Made by a program: the position numbers and the translations under genes. The notes below the pieces were generated by a model. It saw nothing but the letters and a program-made list of their open reading frames with translations, was not told the origin of the DNA and ran no database searches. Positions 32,539-40,928 of a stretch of DNA of 64,000 nt are shown in pieces; position 1 is the stretch's first letter; each line of letters begins with the position of its first letter. This stretch comes from Oscillospiraceae bacterium (GTDB lineage: Bacteria; Bacillota; Clostridia; Oscillospirales; Acutalibacteraceae), in contig WQWM01000002.1 of NCBI GenBank assembly GCA_009785335.1, positions 62,001 to 126,000 on the forward strand. Reading direction: 5' to 3'.

Positions 32539-35154
32539 ATGATGAATTACGAACAACTCACCCCCATGATGCGGCAATGGCACGACATTCGGCAACAAAA
32601 TCCGGATGCGATTTTGCTATATCGTTTGGGCGACTTCTATGAGATGTTTTTCGATGATGCCATCACAGTTTCACGTGAATTGGACATCACGCTCACTGGA
32701 CGCGATTGCGGCTTGTCCGAGCGTGCGCCCATGTGTGGCGTGCCGCACCATGCGGCCGAGGGTTACATCGCAAGGCTGGTGGCAAAGGGCTTTAAGCTCG
32801 CCATTTGCGAGCAAACCGAAGACCCCGCTGCCGCCAAGGGCTTGGTACGCCGAGAGGTGGTTCGCGTGATTTCGCCCGGCACGGTGATCGAAAGTGAAAT
32901 GCTGGATGAAAGTCGCAATAACTACCTAGCTGCCGTGCTGCTGACACAAGATGGCGCAGGGCTATGTTTTTGTGATATTTCTACCGGCACAGCGGAAGTG
33001 ACCCAACTGGGCGGCAAGCATTTGCCTGCGCAGGTGGTGAATGAACTGGCCAAGTTCATGCCCACGGAAGTATTATTATCGCCGCTTGCTGCGCAAAATA
33101 ACCGCATCGCCGAGTTTTTTCGCACACGCTGCAAAGCTCTGGTTGAGTCCTATGATGAGGCTTATTTTGGCAGCGAATTAGCGCGTGATGAAGTGGCAAG
33201 CGCGACACTCACACTGCCAGACGATGAACTGGAAATGCGCGCGCTAGGGGCAGCGCTGCATTATCTTCGCCATGCGCAAAAAAGCACACGCAGCTCCATT
33301 CGCGTGGTGGAAAGCTTTAGCGAGCGTCATTATATGCAACTTGATGCGTCGTCGCGGCGTAATCTTGAGCTGTGCGAAACCCAGCGCACGCGTGACAAAA
33401 AAGGTACCCTGCTGTGGGTGCTGGATAAAAGCAAAAGTGCGATGGGCAAACGTTTGCTGCGTGCATGGCTGGAACGCCCGCTGACACACTTGGCGCGTAT
33501 CACGCGGCGACAAACGGCGGTGCAGGAATTGTGCGACGAAACCAATATGCGGCTGGATATCATGGACATGCTGCAGGATATGCATGATCTGGAACGACTG
33601 ATGGCACGGGTGGTGTATCAATCGGCCAATGCGCGACAGTTGCGCGCGATTTGCGCCTGCCTTGCCTTGTTGCCGGACATCAAAGCTACTCTTGCGCCTG
33701 CCAAGGGAGATTATCTGCAAAGTTTGGCGGCACAGATGGATGCCTGCCAAGACTTGCATGCACTGCTGGATCAAACCATTGTGGACGAGCCGCCCTTCAC
33801 CACACGCGAAGGTGGCATGATTCGCCCGGGTTATTGCGCAGAGCTTGATGAGCTGCGTGCAGCGCAAGTCGGTGGGCAAGATGCTCTGGCGGACATTCAA
33901 ACCGCTGAGCAAGAATACACCGGCATTAAGAAGCTCAAAGTGGGCTATAACCGCGTGTTTGGCTATTATATTGAAGTGGGCAACGCACACAAAAATCTGG
34001 TGCCCGACCATTACATACGCAAACAAACCCTTGCCAATTGTGAACGCTACATCACCCAGGAACTTAAAGACCTTGAAGCCAAAGTGCTGGGCGCGGGCGA
34101 GCGAGCCGCTAAATTGGAGCTGGAAATCTTCACCCAACTGCGTGAGGAGCTAGCACAAAATCATCGGCGTGTGCACCAAACGGCAGGTGCAGTTGCGGCG
34201 TTGGATGTGCTGTGCAGTTTTGCGGACTGCGCGGTGAATTATGGCTATTGCAAGCCCGAAATCACCATGCGCGATGAGTTGGATATCATCGAGGGTCGCC
34301 ACCCTGTGGTGGAGCGCATGCTTGACGGCGCACAACCTTTTGTGAGCAACAACACGCAGCTGGGCGGAAGTGCCCGCTGCATGGTGATTACCGGGCCGAA
34401 CATGGCGGGTAAATCAACCTTTATGCGGCAGGTGGCGTTGATTACGCTGATGGCGCAGGTGGGCAGTTTTGTGCCCGCCGAGCGTGCAACCATTGGCCTG
34501 TGCGATGCGATTTTTACCCGCGTGGGAGCTAGCGACGACCTAGCTGCCGGGCAAAGCACGTTTATGGTGGAAATGGCAGAGGTCGCAGCGATTTTGCAGC
34601 AGGCTACCGCGCAAAGCCTGATTATCTTCGACGAAATTGGGCGCGGGACTTCGACCTACGACGGCATGGCGATAGCCAGAGCTGTGCTGGAGCATACCGT
34701 GCAAAAGCAGCAATCTAAGGCGTTGTTTGCCACGCATTATCACGAGCTGACGGCGCTTGAGCAAGAGCTACTCGGTGTGCAGAACTATGCGGTGGCGGTG
34801 AAAAAACGCGGCGATGAAATCACGTTTTTGCGGCGCGTGGTGCGCGGTGCGGCCGATGGCAGCTTTGGCGTGGAAGTAGCCAAGCTCGCCGGTGTGCCGA
34901 ATAGCGTGGTGAAACGAGCCAAGGTGATTCTTGCGGAGCTGGAAAACAATTCGCAATGCGCAATGCCCAATGCGCAATTATCTGCACGGCAACAAGTTGT
35001 GCAGCCAGTAGAAAATGATTTCATTGCGCATTGCGAATTACGCATTGCGAATTCTCTCGTGCAAGAACTAAAGCATGTGGACGTGGACACCCTTACGCCG
35101 ATTGAAGCGCTGACAAAATTACATGAATTTGTGAAGAAAGCCCGAGGAAATTGA
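32539..35154 (+). CDS. mutS: DNA mismatch repair protein MutS
   Basis: 871 residues from the ATG at 32539 (32542 is also possible; no strong ribosome site). Mismatch-binding domain I holds the Phe-x-Glu motif in GDFYEMFFDDA. The clamp and core domains follow. The ATPase domain has Walker A TGPNMAGKS, RVGASDDLAAGQSTFMVEM and Walker B IIFDEIGRGTS. It binds base mismatches and recruits MutL, whose gene overlaps its stop codon. Near the C-terminus two copies of a short AT-rich repeat are translated in frame (SQCAMPNAQL at about residues 805–815, HCELRIANS at about 830–840). They lengthen the linker between ATPase domain and C-terminal helices without breaking the gene. Confidence 0.97.
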   Translation: MMNYEQLTPMMRQWHDIRQQNPDAILLYRLGDFYEMFFDDAITVSRELDITLTGRDCGLSERAPMCGVPHHAAEGYIARLVAKGFKLAICEQTEDPAAAKGLVRREVVRVISPGTVIESEMLDESRNNYLAAVLLTQDGAGLCFCDISTGTAEVTQLGGKHLPAQVVNELAKFMPTEVLLSPLAAQNNRIAEFFRTRCKALVESYDEAYFGSELARDEVASATLTLPDDELEMRALGAALHYLRHAQKSTRSSIRVVESFSERHYMQLDASSRRNLELCETQRTRDKKGTLLWVLDKSKSAMGKRLLRAWLERPLTHLARITRRQTAVQELCDETNMRLDIMDMLQDMHDLERLMARVVYQSANARQLRAICACLALLPDIKATLAPAKGDYLQSLAAQMDACQDLHALLDQTIVDEPPFTTREGGMIRPGYCAELDELRAAQVGGQDALADIQTAEQEYTGIKKLKVGYNRVFGYYIEVGNAHKNLVPDHYIRKQTLANCERYITQELKDLEAKVLGAGERAAKLELEIFTQLREELAQNHRRVHQTAGAVAALDVLCSFADCAVNYGYCKPEITMRDELDIIEGRHPVVERMLDGAQPFVSNNTQLGGSARCMVITGPNMAGKSTFMRQVALITLMAQVGSFVPAERATIGLCDAIFTRVGASDDLAAGQSTFMVEMAEVAAILQQATAQSLIIFDEIGRGTSTYDGMAIARAVLEHTVQKQQSKALFATHYHELTALEQELLGVQNYAVAVKKRGDEITFLRRVVRGAADGSFGVEVAKLAGVPNSVVKRAKVILAELENNSQCAMPNAQLSARQQVVQPVENDFIAHCELRIANSLVQELKHVDVDTLTPIEALTKLHEFVKKARGN
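34948..34980 (+). repeat. short AT-rich repeat inside mutS, copy 1
   Basis: Runs of CAATGCGCAAT-type decamers (CGCAATGCGCAATG, then CCCAATGCGCAATTA). Same family as copies at 35022, 36134, 38547, 39331, 40166, 40220 and 47447. Translated in frame as SQCAMPNAQL. Confidence 0.75.
35022..35053 (+). repeat. short AT-rich repeat inside mutS, copy 2
   Basis: CATTGCGCATTGCGAATTA followed by CGCATTGCGAATT, in reverse sense to the copy at 34948. Translated in frame as IAHCELRIAN. Confidence 0.75.
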
Positions 35155-37013
35155 TGCCCATCCAAGTTTTGCCCAAACACGTGGCCGACCTCATTGCTGC
35201 TGGCGAAGTGGTTGAACGTCCAGCCAGCGTGGTGAAGGAGCTGTGCGAAAACGCCCTAGACGCCGGTGCAACCAGCGTTACGGTGGAAATTCGCAGCGGC
35301 GGGGTGGAGTATATACGCGTGACGGACAATGGCGGCGGCATCTCTCGCGACGATATGCGCACGGCATTTCTCACACACGCAACGAGTAAAGTCAGCACGG
35401 CAGATGATCTCGATGGTATTCTGACGCTGGGGTTTCGTGGTGAGGCACTGCCCAGCATTGCTGCGGTGGCGCGGGTGCAAGTGCTCAGCCGCCGCGCGAG
35501 CGATGAACTCGGCCAGTGCTATGTGATTGAAGCGGGCGAAGAGGTTTCGCTTGACGATGCGGGTTGTCCGCAGGGCACGACGATCATCGTGCGGGATTTG
35601 TTCTTCAACACACCCGCGCGTGCGAAGTTTTTGAAGACCGACATGGGTGAAGGGAATCTGGTTGGCGCGGTGGTGGAAAAACTGGCGCTTGCAAGACCGG
35701 AAGTAGCCATTACATTCATTCGCCAGGGCAAGCAGAGTTTTGCCACGCCCGGCGACGGCAACCCGGCAAGCGCGGTGCGTGCGGTGCTGGGCAAGCCATT
35801 TGCCGAAAGCCTCCTGGAGGCGCGCGACAGCAATGGCGGCATTGAAATCACCGGTTTTGTGTGCAGACCAAGTGCGGTGCGTGCTAACCGCAGCCAGCAA
35901 TATTTCTTTCTTAACGGGCGGTGGGTGAAAAATGGCACGCTGTCGGCAGGGCTGGAGCAAGCCTATCGCGGCAGTATCATGACTGGGCGATATCCCGCTT
36001 GTGTGTTATATATTACCATGTCACCGCAACTGGTGGATGTGAATGTGCATCCTGCGAAAACCGAAGTTCGCTTTGCGCATGAAAAGGCGATGTTTTCAGC
36101 GGTTTATCAGGCGGCAAAAGCCGCTTTGGGCAGCTCACAATGCGCAATTCACAATGCGCAATTGGATTTATCGCAACCGTCAGTGTCGCCTGTAGGGCCG
36201 GTCGCCCTCGACCGTCCGTGTTTCGATGAAAACCATGAACGTGCACAGCGAAGCGACTTGCCCACCGCAGGTGCGGATGCAAATCCGCCCGCACCCCCAA
36301 TCCACCCGCCACCCATATCATATACACCGCTGCCCGAAATAAAAATCGAACCTCGGGTGGCGCGCCCGTCACCACTACAGGTTGATGCAGAGGAGGCACC
36401 AACACTGCTCACCAAGCCCAGTATTTCGTCCGTGCTTAACTACGAATTTCGCATCGCAAGCTGCGTGGAGGTGTTTGGCACGTACTTTTTGGCGCAGGTG
36501 GGCGACGAATTGCTGCTGATTGACAAACACGCCGCGCACGAGCGCATGCTATATGAACAGCTCAAAGCGCAGGCAGGGGAGATGAAGCGGCAGGTATTGC
36601 TTAGTCCGCTGCCGTTGAACTTGGGCCGTGATGAAGTGGCCGCGCTGCTGGCGCATGGAGAATTGCTGATGCAGGCAGGTTTCCTGATCGAACCGTTTGG
36701 CGAAGATGCCGCTGTGCTGCGCGAGTGCCCCATGCTGCTGTGTGGGCACGATTTGCACGCGCAAGTGAGCGAAATGGCAGGGTATTTACTGGCTGCAAGG
36801 CAGGATCTGACCACTGAAGCACTTGACTGGATTTTTCACAGCGCGGCCTGCCGTGCAGCGGTGAAGGCGAATGATCCCACCACGCAGGTGGAGCGTGAGC
36901 ATTTTGTGCAGCAGTTGCTAGCCATGCCGAATATTCGCCACTGCCCGCACGGGCGACCCGTGATGGTGACGATGACGCGGCGCGAGGTGGAGAAAATGTT
37001 CGGTAGGGTTTGA
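35154..37013 (+). CDS. mutL: DNA mismatch repair protein MutL (endonuclease type)
   Basis: 619 residues. The ATG at 35154 shares its A with the TGA of mutS. The N-terminal GHKL ATPase has the motifs NALDAGATSVTVE, VTDNGGGI, HATSKV and LGFRGEALPSIA. The C-terminal domain contains DKHAAHERMLYE, which fits the DQHAx2Ex4E endonuclease motif except for Lys in place of Gln, and ends with CPHGRPVMV. It should therefore nick the error-containing strand, as in bacteria that lack MutH. The long linker (about 330–430) holds an AT-rich repeat (SQCAIHNAQL, 36134–36163) and a GC-rich hairpin repeat (36191–36220), both in frame. Confidence 0.97.
   Translation: MPIQVLPKHVADLIAAGEVVERPASVVKELCENALDAGATSVTVEIRSGGVEYIRVTDNGGGISRDDMRTAFLTHATSKVSTADDLDGILTLGFRGEALPSIAAVARVQVLSRRASDELGQCYVIEAGEEVSLDDAGCPQGTTIIVRDLFFNTPARAKFLKTDMGEGNLVGAVVEKLALARPEVAITFIRQGKQSFATPGDGNPASAVRAVLGKPFAESLLEARDSNGGIEITGFVCRPSAVRANRSQQYFFLNGRWVKNGTLSAGLEQAYRGSIMTGRYPACVLYITMSPQLVDVNVHPAKTEVRFAHEKAMFSAVYQAAKAALGSSQCAIHNAQLDLSQPSVSPVGPVALDRPCFDENHERAQRSDLPTAGADANPPAPPIHPPPISYTPLPEIKIEPRVARPSPLQVDAEEAPTLLTKPSISSVLNYEFRIASCVEVFGTYFLAQVGDELLLIDKHAAHERMLYEQLKAQAGEMKRQVLLSPLPLNLGRDEVAALLAHGELLMQAGFLIEPFGEDAAVLRECPMLLCGHDLHAQVSEMAGYLLAARQDLTTEALDWIFHSAACRAAVKANDPTTQVEREHFVQQLLAMPNIRHCPHGRPVMVTMTRREVEKMFGRV
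36134..36163 (+). repeat. short AT-rich repeat inside mutL
   Basis: CTCACAATGCGCAATTCACA and then ATGCGCAATTG; same family as the copies in mutS. It lies in the coding sequence for the disordered linker. Confidence 0.75.
36191..36220 (+). repeat. GC-rich hairpin repeat inside mutL
   Basis: TGTAGGGCCGGTCG followed by CCCTCGACCGTCCGTG: a member of the TGTAGGG hairpin family with an imperfect stem, 28 bases downstream of the AT-rich repeat and also in the linker. Confidence 0.65.
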
Positions 37014-37071
37014 GGATTTGTGCTCCGTACCTCACCCTAAAGGACTTGCTTTTTCAACTGACATCAATTAT

Positions 37072-37123
37072 CCACCGCGAAGCGGCTAAAGTTTTTTGTG
37101 CACCTTTTTTTCAAAAAAGGTGC
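37072..37123 (+). repeat. palindromic repeat family A, copy 1 (before miaA)
   Basis: Starts CCACCGCGAAGCGGCTAAAG, then TTTTTT and a palindrome with 11-bp arms GCACCTTTTTT / AAAAAAGGTGC around TC. It ends 15 bases before the miaA start codon. Compared with copies 2, 3, 4 and 7, both arms are changed so that pairing is kept. Confidence 0.85.
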
Positions 37124-37137
37124 GAGAAAGGATTCGC

Positions 37138-37974
37138 ATGTCCATTTCCTTGCTTGTGGTTTGCGGCCCAACCGCTAGCGGCAAGACTTCACTTGCGATT
37201 GAACTGTGTGAACAGCACGGCGGCGAAGTTGTTTCGGCCGACAGCATGCAGGTTTATCGCGGCATGGACATTGCTACGGCAAAGCCCAGTGCTCGGCAGC
37301 TCGCTCGCGTGCCGCATCACCTGATTAGCGTGATTGAACCAAGTGAACGTTTTAGCGTGGAGCAATATTGCAAGTTAGCACATGCGGCCATTGCAGACAT
37401 ACACAGCCGCGGCAAATTGCCGGTGCTGTGCGGCGGCACGGGGTTATATATTCGTGCGGTGATGGAGAATTGGCAGCTGACGGAAGGCGAAATTAAGCAT
37501 GAAACTGAGGGCACATGGCACCAGCTGCATGAGGTAGACCCTGCGGCGGCTTTAAACATTCACCCGAACGACAGCAAGCGAATCAACCATGCGCTTGCGC
37601 TTTTTCACAGCACCGGGGTGACGTTGACGGCACAAAATGAGCAATCGCACCGCTTGGGCACACCTTATGATGCACAGATGATTTATCTGGTTGCGCGTGA
37701 CCGACAGGTGTTGTATGATCGCATTAACGCGCGGGTGGATGAGATGCTAGCACAAGGGCTGGTGGAGGAAGCCCAAGCGATGCCGCAGGGAACCGCTGCA
37801 CAGGCCATTGGGCACAAAGAATTGCAACCGTATTTACGGGGTGAAAGCTCTCTTGAGGCTTGTGTGGAGAATCTTAAACGCGAAACGCGGCGTTATGCCA
37901 AGCGGCAGATTACCTATTTTGGCAGGATGGCCAGAGAGAGAAGCGAGCGGTGTGAGACGTGGGAGATTAGTTAA
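37138..37974 (+). CDS. miaA: tRNA dimethylallyltransferase MiaA
   Basis: 278 residues from the ATG at 37138 with GAAAGGA upstream. Walker A GPTASGKTSLA, the substrate motif DSMQVYRGMDIATAKPS, GGTGLYIRAVM and the C-terminal RRYAKRQITYF are all present. It transfers dimethylallyl to A37 of tRNAs reading U-starting codons and so makes the substrate of MiaB. It is shorter than the Escherichia coli enzyme (316 residues), mainly in the helical insertion, where short clostridial forms are known. It follows mutL after 124 bases that hold a family A repeat. Confidence 0.95.
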   Translation: MSISLLVVCGPTASGKTSLAIELCEQHGGEVVSADSMQVYRGMDIATAKPSARQLARVPHHLISVIEPSERFSVEQYCKLAHAAIADIHSRGKLPVLCGGTGLYIRAVMENWQLTEGEIKHETEGTWHQLHEVDPAAALNIHPNDSKRINHALALFHSTGVTLTAQNEQSHRLGTPYDAQMIYLVARDRQVLYDRINARVDEMLAQGLVEEAQAMPQGTAAQAIGHKELQPYLRGESSLEACVENLKRETRRYAKRQITYFGRMARERSERCETWEIS

Positions 37975-38005
37975 CCCCCCACCGTCACGCTAACGCGTGC
38001 ACCTC

Positions 38006-38034
38006 CCCAAGGGGGAGGCCTTGGCAACACCTTA
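38006..38034 (+). repeat. GGAGGCCTTGGCAACACC-type intergenic repeat
   Basis: CTCCCC AA GGGGGAG hairpin followed by GCCTTGGCAACACC. The same ending occurs at 47570–47587 and 57903–57918, each time upstream of a family A palindrome. Confidence 0.7.
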
Positions 38035-38076
38035 AGATATTCACCAAGTATCTCCTCATTTGCTTTTGTTAAATGT

Positions 38077-38125
38077 CCACCGCGAAGCGGCAAAAGTTTT
38101 TTGGTTCTTTTTTTCAAAAAAGAAC
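38077..38125 (+). repeat. palindromic repeat family A, copy 2 (before the flavoprotein gene)
   Basis: CCACCGCGAAGCGGCAAAAG, T6, GG, then arms GTTCTTTTTT / AAAAAAGAAC around TC (38104–38125). It ends 13 bases before the next start codon, right at the ribosome site. Confidence 0.85.
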
Positions 38126-38138
38126 AAGAAAGGACACC

Positions 38139-39347
38139 ATGAACAACGTTATCGTCATCGGCGCAGGGCCGGCAGGATTGATGGCCGCGGCAACGGCGGC
38201 GCGTGCAGGTGCGCAAGTCACGCTGATGGAGCGCAACGAAAAGCTTGCGCTTAAGCTGCGCATTACCGGCAAGGGCCGCTGCAATATCACGAATAATACC
38301 ACTGCGCTTGAGCAGCTGATTGCCAATGTGCCGATGAATGGCCGCTTTTTGTTCAGCGCGTTTAGCCGCTGGATGCCTGCCGATACTATTGAGTTGCTTG
38401 AGCAGCTTGGTGTGTCCTGCAAGGTTGAGCGCGGTGGCCGCGTGTTTCCCGCAAGCGACAACGCCCATGACGTTGCTGATGCACTGGTGAAATATGCGAG
38501 AGATAGTGGTGTAAAGTTTGTGCACGAAAGAGTAACTTCTCTCGAACAATTGCGAATTACGAATTGCGAATTACGCATTATTGTGGCGACAGGTGGCATG
38601 AGTTATCCAAAAACCGGCAGCACGGGTGATGGTTATGCACTTGCACAGCAGGCGGGGCATACTATTGTTACGCCCAAACCGTCATTGGTGCCGCTGGAGT
38701 GCCATGAGGGGTTTTGCAGCCGCCTGAGCGGTCTTGCGTTGCGCAACACTGGCCTGCAAGTGTGGGATAACCACCACTGCCGCAGCATATACGAAGACCA
38801 GGGCGAGCTGTTGTTCACGCACTTTGGCGTGAGCGGACCCATGGCGCTCAGTGCAAGCTCGCACATGAGAGAAATGCAGCCTGATCGCTACCAGCTTTGG
38901 CTTGATCTAAAGCCCGGGTTATCGCACGAAAAGCTTGACACGCGCATTTTACGTGATTTTGCCGAGCAGCCCAACAAGAATTTTATCAATGCGCTCAATG
39001 CCTTGCTGCCGAAGAGCTTAGTACCTGTGATTGTGCAGCACAGTGGCATTGCGCCGGGCACGAAAGTCAATCAAGTGACGCGTGAACAACGTGGCGTGCT
39101 GGTGAACTTGCTGAAGCAATTTACGCTGACGGTGACAGCGTTTCGTCCGCTAGACGAGGCGATCATCACCAGCGGCGGCGTGAATGTAACGGAAATTCAC
39201 CCCGGCACGATGCAGTCTAAGCTCAACCCTAACCTATATTTTGCTGGTGAAGTGATTGACGTGGATGCCTACACGGGTGGATATAATTTGCAAATTGCGT
39301 TTGCTACGGGCGTGTTGGCAGGGGAGAATGTAATTCGTAATTCATAA
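38139..39347 (+). CDS. BaiN/HI0933-like NAD(P)/FAD-dependent oxidoreductase
   Basis: 402 residues. FAD-binding start IVIGAGPAGLMAAATAARAG, then the family hallmarks LKLRITGKGRCNITNN, PKTGSTGDGYALAQQAGH and the C-terminal TSGGVNVTEI and FAGEVIDVDAYTGGYNLQ. The family reduces or oxidises small substrates; characterised members include BaiN of bile-acid metabolism, but most have no known substrate and I assign only the family. Where homologs have a beta-meander before VATGGMSYP, this protein has LEQLRITNCELRI, encoded by a short AT-rich repeat at 38547–38580; the usual segment there seems replaced. The last codons also run into a copy of that repeat (39331–39364). Confidence 0.88.
   Translation: MNNVIVIGAGPAGLMAAATAARAGAQVTLMERNEKLALKLRITGKGRCNITNNTTALEQLIANVPMNGRFLFSAFSRWMPADTIELLEQLGVSCKVERGGRVFPASDNAHDVADALVKYARDSGVKFVHERVTSLEQLRITNCELRIIVATGGMSYPKTGSTGDGYALAQQAGHTIVTPKPSLVPLECHEGFCSRLSGLALRNTGLQVWDNHHCRSIYEDQGELLFTHFGVSGPMALSASSHMREMQPDRYQLWLDLKPGLSHEKLDTRILRDFAEQPNKNFINALNALLPKSLVPVIVQHSGIAPGTKVNQVTREQRGVLVNLLKQFTLTVTAFRPLDEAIITSGGVNVTEIHPGTMQSKLNPNLYFAGEVIDVDAYTGGYNLQIAFATGVLAGENVIRNS
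38547..38580 (+). repeat. short AT-rich repeat inside the flavoprotein gene
   Basis: CAATTGCGAATTACGAATTG followed by CGAATTACGCATTA. Translated in frame as QLRITNCELRI. Confidence 0.8.
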
Positions 39348-39364
39348 TTCGTAATGCGTAATTG
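39331..39364 (+). repeat. short AT-rich repeat at the end of the flavoprotein gene
   Basis: GTAATTCGTAATTCATAATT then CGTAATGCGTAATTG. It supplies the last codons (VIRNS) and stop of the gene. Confidence 0.7.
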
Positions 39365-39451
39365 TCGCTTCGCGAAAACCACCCCGGCACTGCGGTGCCA
39401 CCCCTCCACGGAGGGGAATGGGGCTTGTTTCTTATGCTCTCGTTAAAAAAT

Positions 39452-39500
39452 TCACCGCGAAGCGACTAAAGTTTTTTGGTTCTTTTTTTCAAAAAAGAAC
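39452..39500 (+). repeat. palindromic repeat family A, copy 3 (before cmk)
   Basis: TCACCGCGAAGCGACTAAAG, T6, GG, arms GTTCTTTTTT / AAAAAAGAAC around TC (39479–39500). cmk starts 18 bases later. Confidence 0.85.
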
Positions 39501-39518
39501 AAGAAAAGGAGGCATACC

Positions 39519-40178
39519 ATGCAAATAGCCATTGATGGGCCGAGCGGTGCAGGCAAAAGCACCATTGCACAGGCGGCGGCGCGGCAGCTGGGCTGGGCGT
39601 ATATCGACACTGGGGCGCTCTATCGTGCCATTGGTTTGGCGGTGATGCGTGCAGGAGTTGATACAAAAAATGAAGCTGCGGTGGCGGCTTGTTTGCCTGA
39701 ACTTACGCTGGACGTGCGGTATCACAATGGTGAACAACAGGTATATCTCGCAGGTGAAAATGTGAGCGAGGCGATCCGCACGCCGGAGGCTTCGCTTGCG
39801 GCGAGTGATGTGGGCAAAGTGCCCGCCGTGCGAGACTTTTTGCTGCAATTGCAGCGCGATTTAGCTGCTGCACAGCCGAGCATATTGGACGGACGCGACA
39901 TTGGCACGGTAGTGCTGCCCAACGCGTCGGTGAAGATTTATCTGACAGCCACAGCGGAAATGCGCGCGCAACGCCGACGCAATCAACTGCTGGAAAAAGG
40001 CATTGACGAGCCCCTTGAGAAAGTTCTACAGGAAGTGAACGCCCGTGACCATCAAGACATGAACCGCGCCATTGCGCCTCTGCGTCAGGCCGATGACGCC
40101 ATTGTGCTGGATACGACCCATCAAAGCCTTGACGAGAGCATACAAAGTGTTGTGCAGATAATAATGCTTAATTCTTAA
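39519..40178 (+). CDS. cmk: (d)CMP kinase
   Basis: 219 residues. Walker A IDGPSGAGKST, the CMP-binding YIDTGALYRAIGLA, LDGRDIGTVVLPNA and the lid region RDHQDMNRAIAPL are all present and in the right order. It phosphorylates CMP and dCMP for nucleotide supply. AAAAGGAGG stands before the ATG, immediately after a family A palindrome. The last codons (IIMLNS) run into an AT-rich repeat (40166–40192), which seems to have set the present stop. plsC follows after 81 bases, as in many Bacillota where cmk, plsC and ispH cluster; ispH is not here. Confidence 0.96.
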   Translation: MQIAIDGPSGAGKSTIAQAAARQLGWAYIDTGALYRAIGLAVMRAGVDTKNEAAVAACLPELTLDVRYHNGEQQVYLAGENVSEAIRTPEASLAASDVGKVPAVRDFLLQLQRDLAAAQPSILDGRDIGTVVLPNASVKIYLTATAEMRAQRRRNQLLEKGIDEPLEKVLQEVNARDHQDMNRAIAPLRQADDAIVLDTTHQSLDESIQSVVQIIMLNS

Positions 40179-40250
40179 TGCGTAATGCTGAATGAATGGT
40201 AATGTCATTGTTCGACTCATTTAGCATTAAGCATCAAGCATTTAGAATTG
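40166..40250 (+). repeat. two short AT-rich repeats between cmk and plsC
   Basis: GCTTAATTCTTAATGCGTAA (from 40168) and, inverted, GCATTAAGCATCAAGCATTT (from 40224). The two could pair as a hairpin around a 30-base spacer. They overlap the last codons of cmk. Confidence 0.65.
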
Positions 40251-40259
40251 GAGATTGCT

Positions 40260-40898
40260 ATGTATAATTTCAATCGCATCAAACCTTATGTCTTTTATCG
40301 TGTGATGAAACACCCACTGTCAGGGCTGATTCGCCTGCTGTTTAAGCTGGAGGTGCATGGCCGCGAAAACCTGCCTGCCAAGGCGGATGGGGTGATTATT
40401 GCCTGCAATCATCGGCATGCTGCTGATCCGGGCTTTTTGGTAGCGGCAACGGGGTTGTGCTGGCGTTTCATGGCCAAACAGGAGCTTTTTCGCAGCGGAG
40501 CATCGCGCTGGGCTTGCACGCATTTTAATGCGTTTCCGGTGCGGCGCCGTGTGGTGGTAGACCGCCAGGCGATTGATTTCGCTGTCGATGTGCTACAAGA
40601 TGGTCGTGCTGGTTTGGGGATTTTCCCCGAGGGCACGCGCTCGGATGATGGCAAGCTGCTGCCCGGTAAACACGGTGCTGCGGTGTTGGCGCGCAAAACG
40701 CACTCGGACGTTCTACCGTGTTCGCTATATTGGGAGGGCAAGCTCGGGCGTGGCACACGGGTGACGGTGCGCATTGGTCAGGTGATTCCTTTTGCGCAGC
40801 TTGGCATGGAGCAAAGCCCAAACAAGCGTGAAAACGCTGCTGCCACGGCGAAAATCATGGCTGCGATTGGTGAACTGCGCGCGCAGGGGCATGGATAA
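40260..40898 (+). CDS. plsC: 1-acyl-sn-glycerol-3-phosphate acyltransferase PlsC
   Basis: 212 residues from the ATG at 40260 (GGAG upstream). The acyltransferase motif I is NHRHAADP (H-x4-D), motif III is FPEGTRSDD, and the later VLPCSLYW block fits motif IV. The enzyme adds the second acyl chain to lysophosphatidic acid at the membrane. The short hydrophobic N-terminal part (LSGLIRLLFKLEV) is typical of small bacterial PlsC. It lies between cmk and lysA on the same strand with short gaps. Confidence 0.92.
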   Translation: MYNFNRIKPYVFYRVMKHPLSGLIRLLFKLEVHGRENLPAKADGVIIACNHRHAADPGFLVAATGLCWRFMAKQELFRSGASRWACTHFNAFPVRRRVVVDRQAIDFAVDVLQDGRAGLGIFPEGTRSDDGKLLPGKHGAAVLARKTHSDVLPCSLYWEGKLGRGTRVTVRIGQVIPFAQLGMEQSPNKRENAAATAKIMAAIGELRAQGHG

Positions 40899-40928
40899 TC
40901 GCTAACCATGAAAAAATAAGGAGAGATT

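Noticed and set aside
33244-34137. Long minus-strand open frame inside mutS
   Set aside because: Antisense shadow of the conserved mutS core; no family features.
37100-37123. Family A palindromes as rho-independent terminators
   Set aside because: The stem is not followed by a T run in either direction; the T6 lies before the palindrome. A weak terminator from the preceding CCGCGAAGCGG–T6 cannot be excluded.
40899-40928. Lysine riboswitch before lysA
   Set aside because: The gap is only 30 bases.
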